Below, piece after piece: positions 26,436 to 36,250 of a DNA stretch of 64,000 nucleotides. The DNA is from Janthinobacterium aquaticum (GTDB lineage: Bacteria; Pseudomonadota; Gammaproteobacteria; Burkholderiales; Burkholderiaceae_D): positions 165,297-229,296 of the forward strand of contig NZ_WFLK01000011.1 in assembly GCF_009208565.1 (NCBI RefSeq), written 5' to 3'. The position numbers and the translations under genes were made by a program. The notes beneath the pieces are model-generated. The model had not been told where the DNA came from. It did no database searches and saw nothing but the letters and a program-made list of their open reading frames with translations. Within the stretch, counting starts at the first letter, position 1; each line of letters opens with the position of its first letter.

Positions 26436-27752
26436 CTACCCGGCTACAAACTGCTTGCGCAGCCCCTGCCAGCATTCAAAGTAATCGGCCTGCAACAGTT
26501 CGGTCTGCAGCGCAAACGGCGTTGGCCGGATGATATTGCGCGTCTCGAACATGAATGCCATGGTGTCGGCCACCTTGACCGGTGTGCCGGTATCGCTGTG
26601 CGACGCCTTGTCAAACGTCTGCGCGTCAGGGCCGTGGCCGCTCATGCAGTTGTGCAAGCTGGCGCCACCGGGCACGAAGCCGCCCACCTTGGCGTCGTAC
26701 ACGCCATGCACCAGGCCCATGAACTCGCTGGCCACATTGCGATGGAACCAAGGTGGGCGGAAGGTGTTTTCAGCGGCCAGCCAGCGCGGTGGAAAAATCG
26801 CAAAGTCGATGGCGCCGAACAGCGGGTTTTCGCTCGGCGCCTGCAACACCAGGAAGATCGACGGATCGGGATGGTCGTAGCTGATCGAACCGATGGTATT
26901 GAAGCGGCGCAAATCGTATTTGTACGGCGCATAGTTGCCGTGCCAGGCGACGACGTCCAGCGGCGAATGGTCGAGCGTGGTCGTCCACAGATGGCCGCCG
27001 AATTTGGCCACCAGCTCGCAGTCGCCATCGACATCTTCAAACGCCGCATGAGGTGTCAGAAAGTCGCGTGCATTGGCCAGGCCGTTCGAGCCGATCGGCC
27101 CCATATCGGGCAGGCGAAACGCGGCGCCGAAGTTTTCGCAGACGTAGCCGCGCGCCACGCCGTCCGGCAAGCTGACGCGAAAGCGCACGCCGCGCGGGAT
27201 CACGGCAATTTCCTGCGGTTCGATCTCGATCACGCCCAGCTCGGTGGCGATATGCAGCCGGCCCTGCTGCGGCACGACCAGCCATTCACCGTCGGCCGAA
27301 TAAAAGCAGCGCTGCATCGGGCAATTGGTGCTGTACACATGGATGGCGCAGCCGTTCATGCTCTCGGCGCTGCCGTTGCCGCCCATAGTGATCAAACCGT
27401 CGATCAGGTCCACCACCTGGTTCTCTGCCGGCAGCGGTATCGGATCCCAGCGCAGCTGATTGGGCGGCGTGGGCGGCATGGCGTGAAAGTCGCTGATAAT
27501 GCGCGAATTGTCCAGCCGCACGAACGGTGGATGCTGGCTGGCGGGACGGATACGGTACAGCCACGAGCGCCGGTTTTGCGCGCGCGGCGCGGTAAAAGCA
27601 GTGCCCGACAGCTGTTCGGCGTACAAACCCAGCGGCGCGCGCTGCGGTGAATTCTGGCCTTGTGGCAAGGCGCCTGGGATGGCTTCGGTGGCAAATTCAT
27701 TGCCGAAGCCGCTTTGGTATCCGCGTGAAGTCAAGCTGCTCAAGGGGTTCAT
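26436..27752 (-). CDS. hmgA: Homogentisate 1,2-dioxygenase
   Basis: 438 residues, the normal length. Opens the ring of homogentisate to maleylacetoacetate, central step of Phe/Tyr and 3-hydroxyphenylacetate breakdown. The start matches the family ([29 protein letters not shown]), with the middle [13 protein letters not shown] and [15 protein letters not shown] and the C-terminal iron site region ([34 protein letters not shown]). ATG 27752 overlaps the stop of the DUF2783 gene (ATGA); longer frames upstream are in that gene. fahA and maiA are not in the window. Confidence 0.97.
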   Translation of the reverse strand: MNPLSSLTSRGYQSGFGNEFATEAIPGALPQGQNSPQRAPLGLYAEQLSGTAFTAPRAQNRRSWLYRIRPASQHPPFVRLDNSRIISDFHAMPPTPPNQLRWDPIPLPAENQVVDLIDGLITMGGNGSAESMNGCAIHVYSTNCPMQRCFYSADGEWLVVPQQGRLHIATELGVIEIEPQEIAVIPRGVRFRVSLPDGVARGYVCENFGAAFRLPDMGPIGSNGLANARDFLTPHAAFEDVDGDCELVAKFGGHLWTTTLDHSPLDVVAWHGNYAPYKYDLRRFNTIGSISYDHPDPSIFLVLQAPSENPLFGAIDFAIFPPRWLAAENTFRPPWFHRNVASEFMGLVHGVYDAKVGGFVPGGASLHNCMSGHGPDAQTFDKASHSDTGTPVKVADTMAFMFETRNIIRPTPFALQTELLQADYFECWQGLRKQFVAG

Positions 27753-27931
27753 GAGCGCTCCAGGCCATCGGCCGCGTCGCGCAGCAGCGTTTGCACCGTG
27801 TCGGCATTGCCGATGGCGCCCATGGCCAAGAGCGCAAAGCGCGCCAGCAGCAGCGGCGCGCGCTGTTCGCCGACGCTGCCCATGGTGTGGCACAGATCGG
27901 TGTAGAGATTATCGAGTTCGATATCGGTCAT
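27749..27931 (-). CDS. mhaB: DUF2783 small protein, probable MhaB-like coupling subunit
   Basis: 60 residues, acidic at the N-terminus ([22 protein letters not shown]) then helical ([30 protein letters not shown]), the DUF2783 pattern. It lies between a flavin monooxygenase gene and hmgA and overlaps hmgA by four bases. In Pseudomonas putida the 3-hydroxyphenylacetate 6-hydroxylase consists of a flavoprotein MhaA and a very small coupling protein MhaB next to the homogentisate pathway; size and context here fit MhaB. The assignment rests on context rather than on alignment. Confidence 0.7.
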   Translation of the reverse strand: MTDIELDNLYTDLCHTMGSVGEQRAPLLLARFALLAMGAIGNADTVQTLLRDAADGLERS

Positions 27932-27982
27932 GATGTGGTTCCTTTTTGCTGTTTTAAGCCAGGGGACGAGGACTGGGGTCTG

Positions 27983-28040
27983 ATCGTAGTTGTCGGATTA
28001 CGCTGCGCTAATCCGACCTACCCGACCTACCCGACCTACG
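27983..28040. repeat. Extragenic palindromic repeat, copy 1
   Basis: Core hairpin GTCGGATTACG-CTG-CGCTAATCCGAC at about 27992-28017, followed by three direct copies of CGACCTACC/G (to 28040). Same family as 32088-32180 and 39418-39516. It fills the gap between the flavin monooxygenase and DUF2783 genes, and its CTACG end supplies the TAG stop of the monooxygenase (28036-28038). The other 50 bases of this gap hold nothing recognisable. Confidence 0.85.
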
Positions 28041-29712
28041 TCAGCGAGGCGGTGATTGCTGCTGCTACCTGCCCGGCTTTGCCCTGCCGCCAGCGCCCCA
28101 GCACATGCCCGTCGGGGCGCAGCAGGTACAGCGTGCCTGGCTGCGCGTCGAGCAGCAAGCTTACTTCGCCGCCCTGATCCCAGGCGCACAGCTTGCCGTC
28201 GGGGTCGGCCACGCGGGCAGCTACGGCGATGGTGCGCACTGGCCACTGCGCGTCCAGCGCCAGCAATTGGGCCGGCACCTGGCCATCCTCGTTAAACACC
28301 AGTACGGAAAAGCGCCCTGCGGCCAGGCGCACTAGGTCGGTCAGGTGGCCCGGCCACTGCACGGCGTGCTCGACCAGCGTCAGCGGACATTCGGGCAGTA
28401 CCATGCCCGGTGGCGGCCCGGCGGCAAAGCCGCTATCCTGGGCGTTCAGCGGCGAATCAATGTAGGCAATCGCGCTGGTCTGACGCGGGTTGATCAGCGA
28501 ACGCACCTGGGGGTGCTTGCCGGCCAGGCCCAGCACCGCGGTGCGCATCAGATCAAACGCAAACGTGGGCGGCGCCATGAATTCGGTGCTTTTGGTGCCG
28601 TGGCGCAGATTTTCATGGGCGGCAAACACGCGCTCGCTCGAGTAGCTGTCGAGCAGGCTGCCGCCGGCCAGCCCCTTGACGACGTAGGCCAGCTTCCAGG
28701 CCAGGTTGTCGGCGTCATCGATGCCGGAATTGGCGCCGCGCACGCCAAAGATCGGCACCAGATGGGCGGCGTCACCGGCAAACAGCACGCGGCCATGGCG
28801 GTAGGCGTCCAGCGTCAGCGCATTGGCCTTGTAGATGGTGATCCAGACCGGATGCCAGGGCGCCGTCTCGCCCATCATGGCCAGCAGGCTGTCGACGCGC
28901 GGCGCCACGTTTTCCAGCAGCACTGCCGCCTGCGGGTCTTCATCGTCGCGCAGCTGATAGTCGATGCGCCAGATATCGTCGGGCTGCTTGTGCACCAGCA
29001 CGGTCGAACCGGGGTTCGACGGCGGGTCGAAATACGCCAGGCGCTCGGTCGGACGGTCGCTTTTCAGATGAATATCGACAATCACATAGCGCCCTTCGTA
29101 GCTGGTACCCCGCAGTTTCAATCCCAGCGCCTCGCGCACCACGCTGCGCCCGCCATCGGCTGCCACCAGCCAGTCGGCATGCATCTGGTAGGTCTGTTGC
29201 GGCGTGGCCAGCGTCAAAGTTGCACCATCGGCATGCAGCTGCACCTCGCTGACGCGCGTCTGCCAGCGGATATCGATCAGGTCGGCATGCTGCTCGGCGG
29301 CATCGAGCAGGAATTGTTCGATATGGTACTGCGCCAGATTGACCATCGGCGGCAGCTTCTGGCGCTCGTCCTGCGGCATGCGAAAGTGCAGCACTTCCTG
29401 GTCGCGATAGAAGCTGCGCCCGCCAGCCCACGGCAGGCCTTTTTCCAGGAAGCCGTCAAGCGCGCCCAGGCGTTCGATAATTTCCAGGCTGCGCCGCGAA
29501 ATGCAGATGGCGCGGCTGCCGGTGCAAACGCCATCGTCCGCTTCGATCAGCACCGAGCGCACGCCCTGGCGCGCCAGGCCCAGGGCGGTGGCCAGGCCCA
29601 CCGGGCCGCCGCCGACGATCACCACGCCGGCGTGCTCCACGCCAGCGGCGCCAGGCTGGCCGGCAGGATAGACTTTCGGCACATGGGGATAAGAAACAAA
29701 ATCAGGCATCAT
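28036..29712 (-). CDS. mhaA: FAD-dependent aromatic monooxygenase, MhaA-like
   Basis: 558 residues from ATG 29712 (another ATG follows directly; a TTG lies five codons up). Class A flavoprotein hydroxylase: dinucleotide fold AGVVIVGGGPVGLATALGLAR, DG motif VAADGGRSVVREALG, and GDAAHLVPIFGVRGANSGIDDADNLAWKLA binding FAD phosphate, with a C-terminal thioredoxin-like domain. Related to MhpA and pentachlorophenol-type hydroxylases. The neighbours hmgA, DUF2783 and an aromatic-acid MFS porter suggest 3-hydroxyphenylacetate 6-hydroxylation to homogentisate. Its TAG stop is formed by the palindromic repeat. Confidence 0.85.
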   Translation of the reverse strand: MMPDFVSYPHVPKVYPAGQPGAAGVEHAGVVIVGGGPVGLATALGLARQGVRSVLIEADDGVCTGSRAICISRRSLEIIERLGALDGFLEKGLPWAGGRSFYRDQEVLHFRMPQDERQKLPPMVNLAQYHIEQFLLDAAEQHADLIDIRWQTRVSEVQLHADGATLTLATPQQTYQMHADWLVAADGGRSVVREALGLKLRGTSYEGRYVIVDIHLKSDRPTERLAYFDPPSNPGSTVLVHKQPDDIWRIDYQLRDDEDPQAAVLLENVAPRVDSLLAMMGETAPWHPVWITIYKANALTLDAYRHGRVLFAGDAAHLVPIFGVRGANSGIDDADNLAWKLAYVVKGLAGGSLLDSYSSERVFAAHENLRHGTKSTEFMAPPTFAFDLMRTAVLGLAGKHPQVRSLINPRQTSAIAYIDSPLNAQDSGFAAGPPPGMVLPECPLTLVEHAVQWPGHLTDLVRLAAGRFSVLVFNEDGQVPAQLLALDAQWPVRTIAVAARVADPDGKLCAWDQGGEVSLLLDAQPGTLYLLRPDGHVLGRWRQGKAGQVAAAITASLT

Positions 29713-29730
29713 GTTTATTCCAATCAAAGG

Positions 29731-31056
29731 TCACTTGTTTTTGGCCGCAGCAATCGGTAGCGTCAGCACAATGCAGGCGCCAGCCACCAGCAGCACGCTG
29801 GCATAGATCAGGCCGGTAGCAAAACTGTGGGTCAGGTCTTTCAGCCAGCCGACCACCACCGGGTTCAGGGCCGAGCCGATATTGCCGGTCGCGTTGATGA
29901 CGGCAATGCCGATGGCGCGCGCACCGAGGCTCAGCGCACGGTCCGGCGTGGTCCAGAAGATCGACATGGCGGTGTAGGCGCCGGTCGAAGCCAGGCACAC
30001 GCCTGCCAGTTGCACGACCGCATGACCGGACCAGGCTGTCAGCAGCCAGCCACCGGCCGACAGCAGCATCGGCCAGACCAGATGCCAGCGGCGCTCCTGC
30101 AACCGGTCGGAACGGCGGCCCCACGCGATCATGCCGATCACCGTGCACACCTGCGGTATGGCCGCCAAGAGGCCGATCTGGGTATTGCTGGCGTTGCCGC
30201 TGAAGCTCTTGACGATCAGCGGCGTCCAGACCGCCACCATGGCCAGGGTATTGACCAGGCAAAAGTAGGCGACGCCGAATTTCAGTACGGTGGACGACAG
30301 CATTTCGGCCATCACGCTGGTTTTTGGCGTCACCGACGCTGCAGGGGTAACCTGCTCGGCCGCCAGCATGCGCGCCAGCACCTGCTGTTCGAGCTTGCTG
30401 AGCCAGCCGGCCTTGTGCGGCGCATCGTCGAGATAGCCAAAGACCACAAAACCCAGCAGCACCGACGGCAGCCCTTCAAGCAGGAACAGCCATTGCCAGC
30501 CTTTCAGACCCCAGTGCCCGTCCAGGCCCAGGATCACGCCCGACAGCGCCGAGCCGATGGCGGCCGTGACCGGCATGGCAATCATGAACAGCGCATTGGC
30601 GCGCGCCCGGTAGGCGCTGGGAAACCAGTAGGTCAGGTACAGCAGCATGCCCGGCAAAAATCCCGCTTCAGTCACGCCCACCAGAAAGCGCAGCAGGTAC
30701 AGGCTGGTCGCGCTGCTGGCAAACATGGTGGCTGTCGAGGCCAGCCCCCAGGCAATCATCATGGCGCCGATCCAGCGGCGCGCACCCAGGCGGGCCAGCA
30801 CGATATTGCTGGGAATGCTGCAGGCGATATAGGCGATATAAAACAACGTGGTGGCAAAGCCGAACTGGGTGCCGGACAGGCCCAGGTCCTGCATCATGGT
30901 CAGGCCGGCAAAGCCGATATTGATACGGTCGAGAAAGGAAAATACAAACAGCACGAACAGAAAGCCGAGCAGATGGCGCGATACCTTGCGCATCACCTGC
31001 TGTTCGATTTGCACGGTAGCAGCATCGGCGGCGGATGGATGGGTGGCGATGGTCAT
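29731..31056 (-). CDS. MFS transporter, aromatic-acid/anion:H+ symporter type
   Basis: 441 residues, twelve helices; start ATG 31056 with GGAGAC site. The loop motif FLDRINIGFAGLTMMQDLGLS and the pattern RFLVGVTEAGFLPGMLLYLTYWFPSAYRARANALFM are those of the anion:cation symporter family, which imports hydroxyaromatic acids, tartrate or galactonate. The first gene of the homogentisate operon, ending 18 bases before the monooxygenase; it most likely imports the aromatic substrate. Confidence 0.9.
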   Translation of the reverse strand: MTIATHPSAADAATVQIEQQVMRKVSRHLLGFLFVLFVFSFLDRINIGFAGLTMMQDLGLSGTQFGFATTLFYIAYIACSIPSNIVLARLGARRWIGAMMIAWGLASTATMFASSATSLYLLRFLVGVTEAGFLPGMLLYLTYWFPSAYRARANALFMIAMPVTAAIGSALSGVILGLDGHWGLKGWQWLFLLEGLPSVLLGFVVFGYLDDAPHKAGWLSKLEQQVLARMLAAEQVTPAASVTPKTSVMAEMLSSTVLKFGVAYFCLVNTLAMVAVWTPLIVKSFSGNASNTQIGLLAAIPQVCTVIGMIAWGRRSDRLQERRWHLVWPMLLSAGGWLLTAWSGHAVVQLAGVCLASTGAYTAMSIFWTTPDRALSLGARAIGIAVINATGNIGSALNPVVVGWLKDLTHSFATGLIYASVLLVAGACIVLTLPIAAAKNK

Positions 31057-31173
31057 GCGAGTCTCCAGTGTGATGACCCGGCCATTGATTTTTTTATGGG
31101 CCGGAACTGGAAGCCAGTATGCAGACAGTGATGCTGCGGCCTGTCCCCATTTTGGGGACGTTTTGGGTGAAAA

Positions 31174-32001
31174 CTAGGTCGAAGGACGAATGGACGGCGC
31201 CAGGCACAGGGCAAACAACTGACGCTGGCTGGAAATGGCCAGGCGCTTGTAGGCGCGCTTCTGGTAGGTGGTGACGCTGGACGGCTGCACGCCCATGGTG
31301 TCGGCAATCTCGGCGGCAGTCTTGCCTTCGAGCACGCCGCGCAGCGCATCGAGCTCACGTTTGCTCAGCTCCGGGCACTGCTGGCGCAGCCGCGCCAGCA
31401 TCATCGGCGCGATACCCAGCGCCTGCTGGCCATTGAGGCTGTAGTGATGGCGTACCGCCTGCGAAAACAGCGGCGACAGCGTTTCGATGGCCGCCACTTC
31501 GCCCGGCTGGAACTTGCCCTGGCCGCTGTCGCGGTAAAAATTGACCGACAGCCAGATGTCCTGCGCCGGCTGCATCAGCAACGCCAGCCGGTCCGACACA
31601 TTCGGTTTCTGGTAACAGGCGGCGCGGTAGCCAGGATGGTCGATCTCATCGCTGGCCTGCTGGTGCAACACCATGGCGGCGCCGTTTTTCGGTTTGCCTT
31701 CCGGCGCAATCACGCGCTGGTTGCCATCGAGCGCGTAATAGTGGCGCGCATAGCTGTCGGCGATATCCTGCAGGAAGCGCCCGCCGCGCCGGTCAGCCAC
31801 GGCCACCGTGCGCGGCCGGTTGCCAAATTCATAGGCAAAGATCGTGCACTGCGCGATTGGCGCGGTGGTGCTGACAGTTTTCAGGATGGCGCCGGCGATC
31901 GCATTGACGTCATCCTGGCCGATGGCCGTGACCAGGTCGAGCGCGCGCCCCAGCTCGAGCTGGCTTTCATTGTGCCGCCGCTCGACTTGCCAGTAGCGCA
32001 T
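31174..32001 (-). CDS. LuxR-type transcriptional regulator
   Basis: 275 residues; GAAGG before ATG 32001. The C-terminal HTH is complete: LSKRELDALRGVLEGKTAAEIADTMGVQPSSVTTYQKRAYKRL. The N-terminal 190 residues have GAF/autoinducer-like folding with no phospho-receiver signature, so it is ligand- rather than kinase-controlled. It lies 117 bases upstream of the MFS-mhaA-mhaB-hmgA genes in the same direction, making it the likely regulator of that operon. Confidence 0.88.
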   Translation of the reverse strand: MRYWQVERRHNESQLELGRALDLVTAIGQDDVNAIAGAILKTVSTTAPIAQCTIFAYEFGNRPRTVAVADRRGGRFLQDIADSYARHYYALDGNQRVIAPEGKPKNGAAMVLHQQASDEIDHPGYRAACYQKPNVSDRLALLMQPAQDIWLSVNFYRDSGQGKFQPGEVAAIETLSPLFSQAVRHHYSLNGQQALGIAPMMLARLRQQCPELSKRELDALRGVLEGKTAAEIADTMGVQPSSVTTYQKRAYKRLAISSQRQLFALCLAPSIRPST

Positions 32002-32087
32002 AGGCCCTTCTTTCTTGATGTCGCTAAATTATGCAGATTTCGTCGGATGACGGCCCTTCGTCCCCAACCCGACATACCATTCTTCGG

Positions 32088-32180
32088 CGTAGGTCGGATT
32101 AGCGGCGCACCGCGCCGCGTAATCCGACAACATTGTTAGCGTGAGCAGGTGTTGCCGGATTACCGCAGCACCCAATCCGG
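32088..32180. repeat. Extragenic palindromic repeat, copy 2
   Basis: Left arm GTAGGTCGGATTAGCGGC ... GCGTAATCCGACAACA (32089-32132), loop TTGTTAGCGTGAGCAGG, then a degenerate second arm TGTTGCCGGATTACC ... CAATCCGG (to 32180). The second arm runs into the 3' end of msrA, covering its stop codon and last six or so codons. Same family as the repeats at 27983 and 39418. Confidence 0.8.
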
Positions 32181-32660
32181 GCGCACATAATGGCAGGTAT
32201 AGCCATGCGGCAGGCGCTGCAGATAGTCCTGGTGCTCGGGTTCGGCTTCCCAGAACGGGCCTACCGGCGCCAGTTCGGTCACCACCTTGCCTGGCCACAG
32301 GCCCGAGGCGTCGACGTCGCGGATGGTTTCTTCGGCCACGCGCTGTTGCTCGTCGGTGGTGTAATAGATGGCCGAGCGGTAGCTGGCGCCGCGGTCGTTG
32401 CCCTGGCGGTCCACGGTGCTGGGGTCGTGGATCTGGAAGAAAAACTCCAGGATCTTGCGATAGCTGATGACGGCCGGATCGAACACGATTTCAATGCCTT
32501 CTGCGTGCGAGCCATGGTTGCGGTAGGTAGCATCGGGTACGTCGCCGCCGGTATAGCCCACGCGAGTGGTTTCCACGCCTGGCATTTTGCGGATCAGTTC
32601 CTGCATGCCCCAGAAGCAACCGCCGGCCAGCACTGCCGTTTCAAGATTGTTGTTTGCCAT
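32160..32660 (-). CDS. msrA: Peptide methionine sulfoxide reductase MsrA
   Basis: 166 residues. The catalytic signature [11 protein letters not shown] lies near the N-terminus (Cys about residue 16), followed by VGYTGGD and the late PEHQDYL and [12 protein letters not shown]. Reduces methionine-S-sulfoxide in proteins and repairs oxidative damage, using thioredoxin. No signal peptide, so cytosolic. Its last codons and TAA coincide with the second arm of the palindromic repeat, yet the RPDW end is normal for the family. Confidence 0.95.
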   Translation of the reverse strand: MANNNLETAVLAGGCFWGMQELIRKMPGVETTRVGYTGGDVPDATYRNHGSHAEGIEIVFDPAVISYRKILEFFFQIHDPSTVDRQGNDRGASYRSAIYYTTDEQQRVAEETIRDVDASGLWPGKVVTELAPVGPFWEAEPEHQDYLQRLPHGYTCHYVRPDWVLR

Positions 32661-32694
32661 AATTCAAACCTTTCCAAGTTCCGATGGACCTATC

Positions 32695-34062
32695 TTACCG
32701 CGTTGCGCCATTTTCTTCAGGGCGCGCGCACAAGCGTCGCAGCTGGGCCGCCTGGTAGGCGCCGATAGCATCGTTGAACAGCGTGCGGATCAAAGGATCA
32801 TCGACAATATCGGCTTCCTGCAGCGCGGCCGTGGTTGCCGCATCAAAGTCGATATCGTTGATGCGCATGTACATGGAAGTGAGCGACTCGCCCAGCACCA
32901 GCGCTGCATGGCATTTGACCAGCGGCACTTCGGTGCTCCAGCCAGGCGCCTCGTCTGTTTCGGACGCCAGCTCGATCATGTCGCCGTCGATGCGGTAATG
33001 CAGCACCGTGGCGGCGCCATCATGGCCGTACAGCGCCAGGCGCCACAGGCGCGGCTGCTGGAAATAACTGTCGTCGGGCAATTCCATGTCGCGGTAGCGC
33101 GCAAGCAGGTCGTGACGGCAAAAATCCATCACCAGCACCGTGTCCTCGGCAGTCAAAGGCGCAAAGCGGCGTGCAATCTCGGACGTCGGCGGTGGCGGCG
33201 CATCGGGACGGTAGTCAAAATCGACATCCTGCGGCCCTACCGGAATCACCCACGGCAGCGGCGCAGCAGGCGTGACGCCACCGGCGTCCAGCAGGACCGA
33301 CACCGAAGGATCGAGGCGCATGATACTGGAGGCCGGCAGCGCCGCACCGATTTCCTCGGCAAAGCGCGCATAGGTAATCGGGAACATGGCGTGGTTGTAC
33401 CAGGACCAGTCTTCCTGCACGAACTGGCAGGAGCTGGGCACGAGAAAGCGCGGCGCCAGCGCCTGCAGCTGTTCGATCCAGTCATCGGGCAAGGCCACCT
33501 CACCCTTGGCGGCCATGCGCGGCGCAATCACGGCCAGCTCGCGCATGGTCTGGAATGGCCACAGCACCATGTCCCACGGGGCAAAGGCGGCCAGCTGGTT
33601 CAAGGTCTCGGGGCCGATCCAGGAGTCGACCACGTTGAGCACATTCAAGCCCCCTGCCCGCACCTGGAACAGCGAATCGACATCGTCGTCGAGTGCGCGG
33701 CGCGGAATGACTTCGATGCTGCCCACCTGCACCGGTATATCGACCTGCAAACGCGTTACCTGCTCGAAGCCCAGCTGGCGCAGCATGTCGAACAGTTCGT
33801 CAAACACGCAGTACAGATAGATCGGCGTGGCACGGTGCAGGCAATCGAGGCTGTCGAGCGACAAATGATCGTCATGCAGGTGTGAGATAAACACCGCATC
33901 GAAGCGCAGCGCGCGCACCGCGTCCAGATCGAACCGCACGCTGGGGAAAGCGTGGCAGTTGCGGCTGAACGGGTTTTCCACCACCGGGTCGAACGCAATG
34001 GTGGTGCCGGCATGCTCGAACACATAGCCGGCATGCAGGATGCGTGAAATCTTCAAAGACAT
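32695..34062 (-). CDS. Metallo-beta-lactamase-fold hydrolase
   Basis: 455 residues from ATG 34062; TTG 34068 is also open. The N-terminal half carries the metal motif ISHLHDDHLSLDS (HxHxDH) and the strand GTTIAFDPV, with VVDSWIGPE and WPFQTMREL further on; the other metal ligands are less clear. The C-terminal 180 residues, with FCRHDLLARYR, are not a familiar domain. Lies two bases after the hemB stop, so probably co-expressed with it. Substrate unknown. Confidence 0.78.
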   Translation of the reverse strand: MSLKISRILHAGYVFEHAGTTIAFDPVVENPFSRNCHAFPSVRFDLDAVRALRFDAVFISHLHDDHLSLDSLDCLHRATPIYLYCVFDELFDMLRQLGFEQVTRLQVDIPVQVGSIEVIPRRALDDDVDSLFQVRAGGLNVLNVVDSWIGPETLNQLAAFAPWDMVLWPFQTMRELAVIAPRMAAKGEVALPDDWIEQLQALAPRFLVPSSCQFVQEDWSWYNHAMFPITYARFAEEIGAALPASSIMRLDPSVSVLLDAGGVTPAAPLPWVIPVGPQDVDFDYRPDAPPPPTSEIARRFAPLTAEDTVLVMDFCRHDLLARYRDMELPDDSYFQQPRLWRLALYGHDGAATVLHYRIDGDMIELASETDEAPGWSTEVPLVKCHAALVLGESLTSMYMRINDIDFDAATTAALQEADIVDDPLIRTLFNDAIGAYQAAQLRRLCARPEENGATR

Positions 34063-34064
34063 AC

Positions 34065-35039
34065 TCAATTACGGTTGTTCAGCACATCCATCGCAAAGTA
34101 CGTAAAGATCATGTCAGCACCGGCGCGCTTGATGGCGCCCAGCGTTTCCTGCACCACGCGGCGCTCGTCGATGGCGCCGGCCAGCGCGGCGAACTTGATC
34201 ATCGCGTATTCGCCGCTGACCTGGTAGGCGCCTATCGGCAGGCGCGACGCTTCGCGCAGGTCGCGGATCACGTCCAAATAGGCGCCGGCCGGCTTGACCA
34301 TCAGCGCATCGGCGCCTTCGGCTTCATCCAGCAGCGACTCGCGGATCGCTTCGCGGCGGTTCATCGGGTCCATCTGGTAGGTCTTGCGGTCGCCCTTCAA
34401 GGTGCTGCCGGCCGCATCGCGGAACGGACCGTACAGGCCGGAAGCAAACTTGGTCGAATAGGCAAATACCGGCTTGTCATGAAAACCGGCGGCGTCGAGC
34501 GCGGCGCGAATCGCGGCCACCTGGCCGTCCATCGCGGCCGATGGCGCGATGATATCGGCGCCGGCCTGGGCGGCGATTACCGCCTGCTTGCCCAGGTTGG
34601 CCACCGTCAGGTCGTTGTCGACCGTGTCGCCATGCAAAATGCCGCAGTGGCCGTGATCGGTGTATTCGCAAAAACACGTGTCCGACATCACCACCATCTC
34701 CGGCACGGCGTCCTTGATAATGCGCGACATGCGCGCCACCAGGCCGTCCGGGTTCAGGGTATCGCTGCCGTGGCCGTCCTTGTGATGCGAAATGCCGAAG
34801 GTCATCACCGAGCGCAGGCCGGCGCGCGCATAGCGCTCCACTTCCTGCGCCAGCTTCGCTTCCGGGATGCGGCGCACGCCAGGCATGGAGGCAATTTCCA
34901 CGAAGTCGCTGGTGCCTTCGTCAACGAAGATCGGCAGTACCAGGTCTTGCGGCAGGATTTCGGTTTCGCGGAACAGTTCGCGCAGTTGCGGGGTGGCGCG
35001 CAGGCGGCGCATGCGCGCGTTGGGGAAAGATGCAGACAT
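34065..35039 (-). CDS. hemB: Delta-aminolevulinic acid dehydratase (porphobilinogen synthase)
   Basis: 324 residues. Joins two 5-aminolevulinate to porphobilinogen in haem synthesis. Family blocks are complete: [34 protein letters not shown], zinc-type region [17 protein letters not shown], the Schiff-base lysine in [21 protein letters not shown] and [17 protein letters not shown], and [17 protein letters not shown]. Follows the DUF535 gene by 18 bases. Confidence 0.97.
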   Translation of the reverse strand: MSASFPNARMRRLRATPQLRELFRETEILPQDLVLPIFVDEGTSDFVEIASMPGVRRIPEAKLAQEVERYARAGLRSVMTFGISHHKDGHGSDTLNPDGLVARMSRIIKDAVPEMVVMSDTCFCEYTDHGHCGILHGDTVDNDLTVANLGKQAVIAAQAGADIIAPSAAMDGQVAAIRAALDAAGFHDKPVFAYSTKFASGLYGPFRDAAGSTLKGDRKTYQMDPMNRREAIRESLLDEAEGADALMVKPAGAYLDVIRDLREASRLPIGAYQVSGEYAMIKFAALAGAIDERRVVQETLGAIKRAGADMIFTYFAMDVLNNRN

Positions 35040-35057
35040 GTGGAAGCTGACTTGAGG

Positions 35058-36071
35058 TTATCGATGCCCGCAAGTATACGCCCATCGTGCCATTTGCGTG
35101 AAGCCGCCTGCCAAAAAGCCCTGCCTGGTCAAGAAACCGGCGCCAGCTGCCTGGCGTGCGTAGACGGCAGCAGTAGGCGGGTGGCTGATCAGCGCATCGG
35201 CCTGGCGCCGCAGGTCGGTCATTGCCTGTGCCAGCATGGCGCCGCGCCGGCGTGCTTCGGCGCGCTTTTTAGACGGCGTAGCATCGAGTGCGGGCACGGT
35301 GTACGGCGCGCATGGCAGGCGATAATTGCCGTCGCTGCCAGGCAGCGCCTGCAGCTCCTGCCAGGTCAGGTCGTAGTCGGCCGAGATCTGGCTGCGCCGG
35401 CTCTGATTGAGTGCGATGCGGTTGGCGTTGCTGACCAGTTCAAGCTGGCGGCAGCCAAAGAAGTCGCCCAGCTCGCGCACCGCCGCCACCATCAGGCTTT
35501 TCGGCCGGCAGCCATGCAGCGCGCGCGTGGCTTCTCGCACCAGCTGCGCACCGGCCGGCGAACGCAGGCCCTGCAGCGCGCCCAGCTGCACACTGGCGCC
35601 GGCCGGATGCGGCAGGAACAGAAAACTGGCCAGGTACAGCGGCGCCCCATTGCGCGTCAGGTGCAGGCACAACTCGCCTTCGCGGTAGCTGTCGTCGATG
35701 GCGGTGAGTTGCAAACGATAGGTGGCGCCATCCTTGCCTGCAATGCTTGCCAGCACCAGCGGGCGGCGCGCCGTATATTCGACCAGCGGGCGCGCGCCGG
35801 CATGCCATAAAAACGTGTAATGCCCCTGCAGCAGCGATACGCGCTGGGCGCAGCCGGGGCCACGCCGTGCATAGGGTCGGTAGATTTTATAGAGCAGGCA
35901 GGGATGAGCCTCTGCCAATGCGGCCAGGCCGGGCGTGGCCGCAATAAAGCCGTGCCAGCGGGCCCGCTGGCGCGGAAAAACCAGGGCGCCCAGCAGGGCT
36001 TTCAGACGGTGGCCGTCACGCAGCGATGGAACGGGGGCGATCGGCGCCAGGCCGGCAATATGTGTACTCAT
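35058..36071 (-). CDS. DUF535 (VirK/YbjX-family) protein
   Basis: 337 residues. The pattern HPCLLYKIYRPYARRG, GHYTFL, LTAIDDSYREGELCLHLTRNG..LYLASF, and ALQGLRSPAGAQLVREATRALHGCRPKSLMVAAVRELGDFFG matches DUF535 proteins (VirK, YbjX), some of which affect virulence protein transport or envelope stress. No obvious signal peptide. Upstream of hemB on the same strand. The 180 bases between this gene and the sensor kinase end hold only tandem GACTCAG copies near 36240. Confidence 0.85.
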   Translation of the reverse strand: MSTHIAGLAPIAPVPSLRDGHRLKALLGALVFPRQRARWHGFIAATPGLAALAEAHPCLLYKIYRPYARRGPGCAQRVSLLQGHYTFLWHAGARPLVEYTARRPLVLASIAGKDGATYRLQLTAIDDSYREGELCLHLTRNGAPLYLASFLFLPHPAGASVQLGALQGLRSPAGAQLVREATRALHGCRPKSLMVAAVRELGDFFGCRQLELVSNANRIALNQSRRSQISADYDLTWQELQALPGSDGNYRLPCAPYTVPALDATPSKKRAEARRRGAMLAQAMTDLRRQADALISHPPTAAVYARQAAGAGFLTRQGFLAGGFTQMARWAYTCGHR

Positions 36072-36250
36072 CGTGCGGTTCTTCAGCGGTCATCTGTCTC
36101 ATCACGGCTGGCGCCGTGCACCGCTCGCATCTGGCGGCTGCACGATGGCAGCCGCGCTGTGGCGAGTAGCAGGCATGATAGCGGCGAAGAAAAGCGGCGG
36201 GGGTTACAGCTTGGTAATGTGTACCGCTGCAGCAACTCAAGACTCAGGAC

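Noticed and set aside
34044..35810. 588-codon plus-strand frame across hemB and DUF535
   Set aside because: Spans two well-supported minus-strand genes; composition of a shadow frame.
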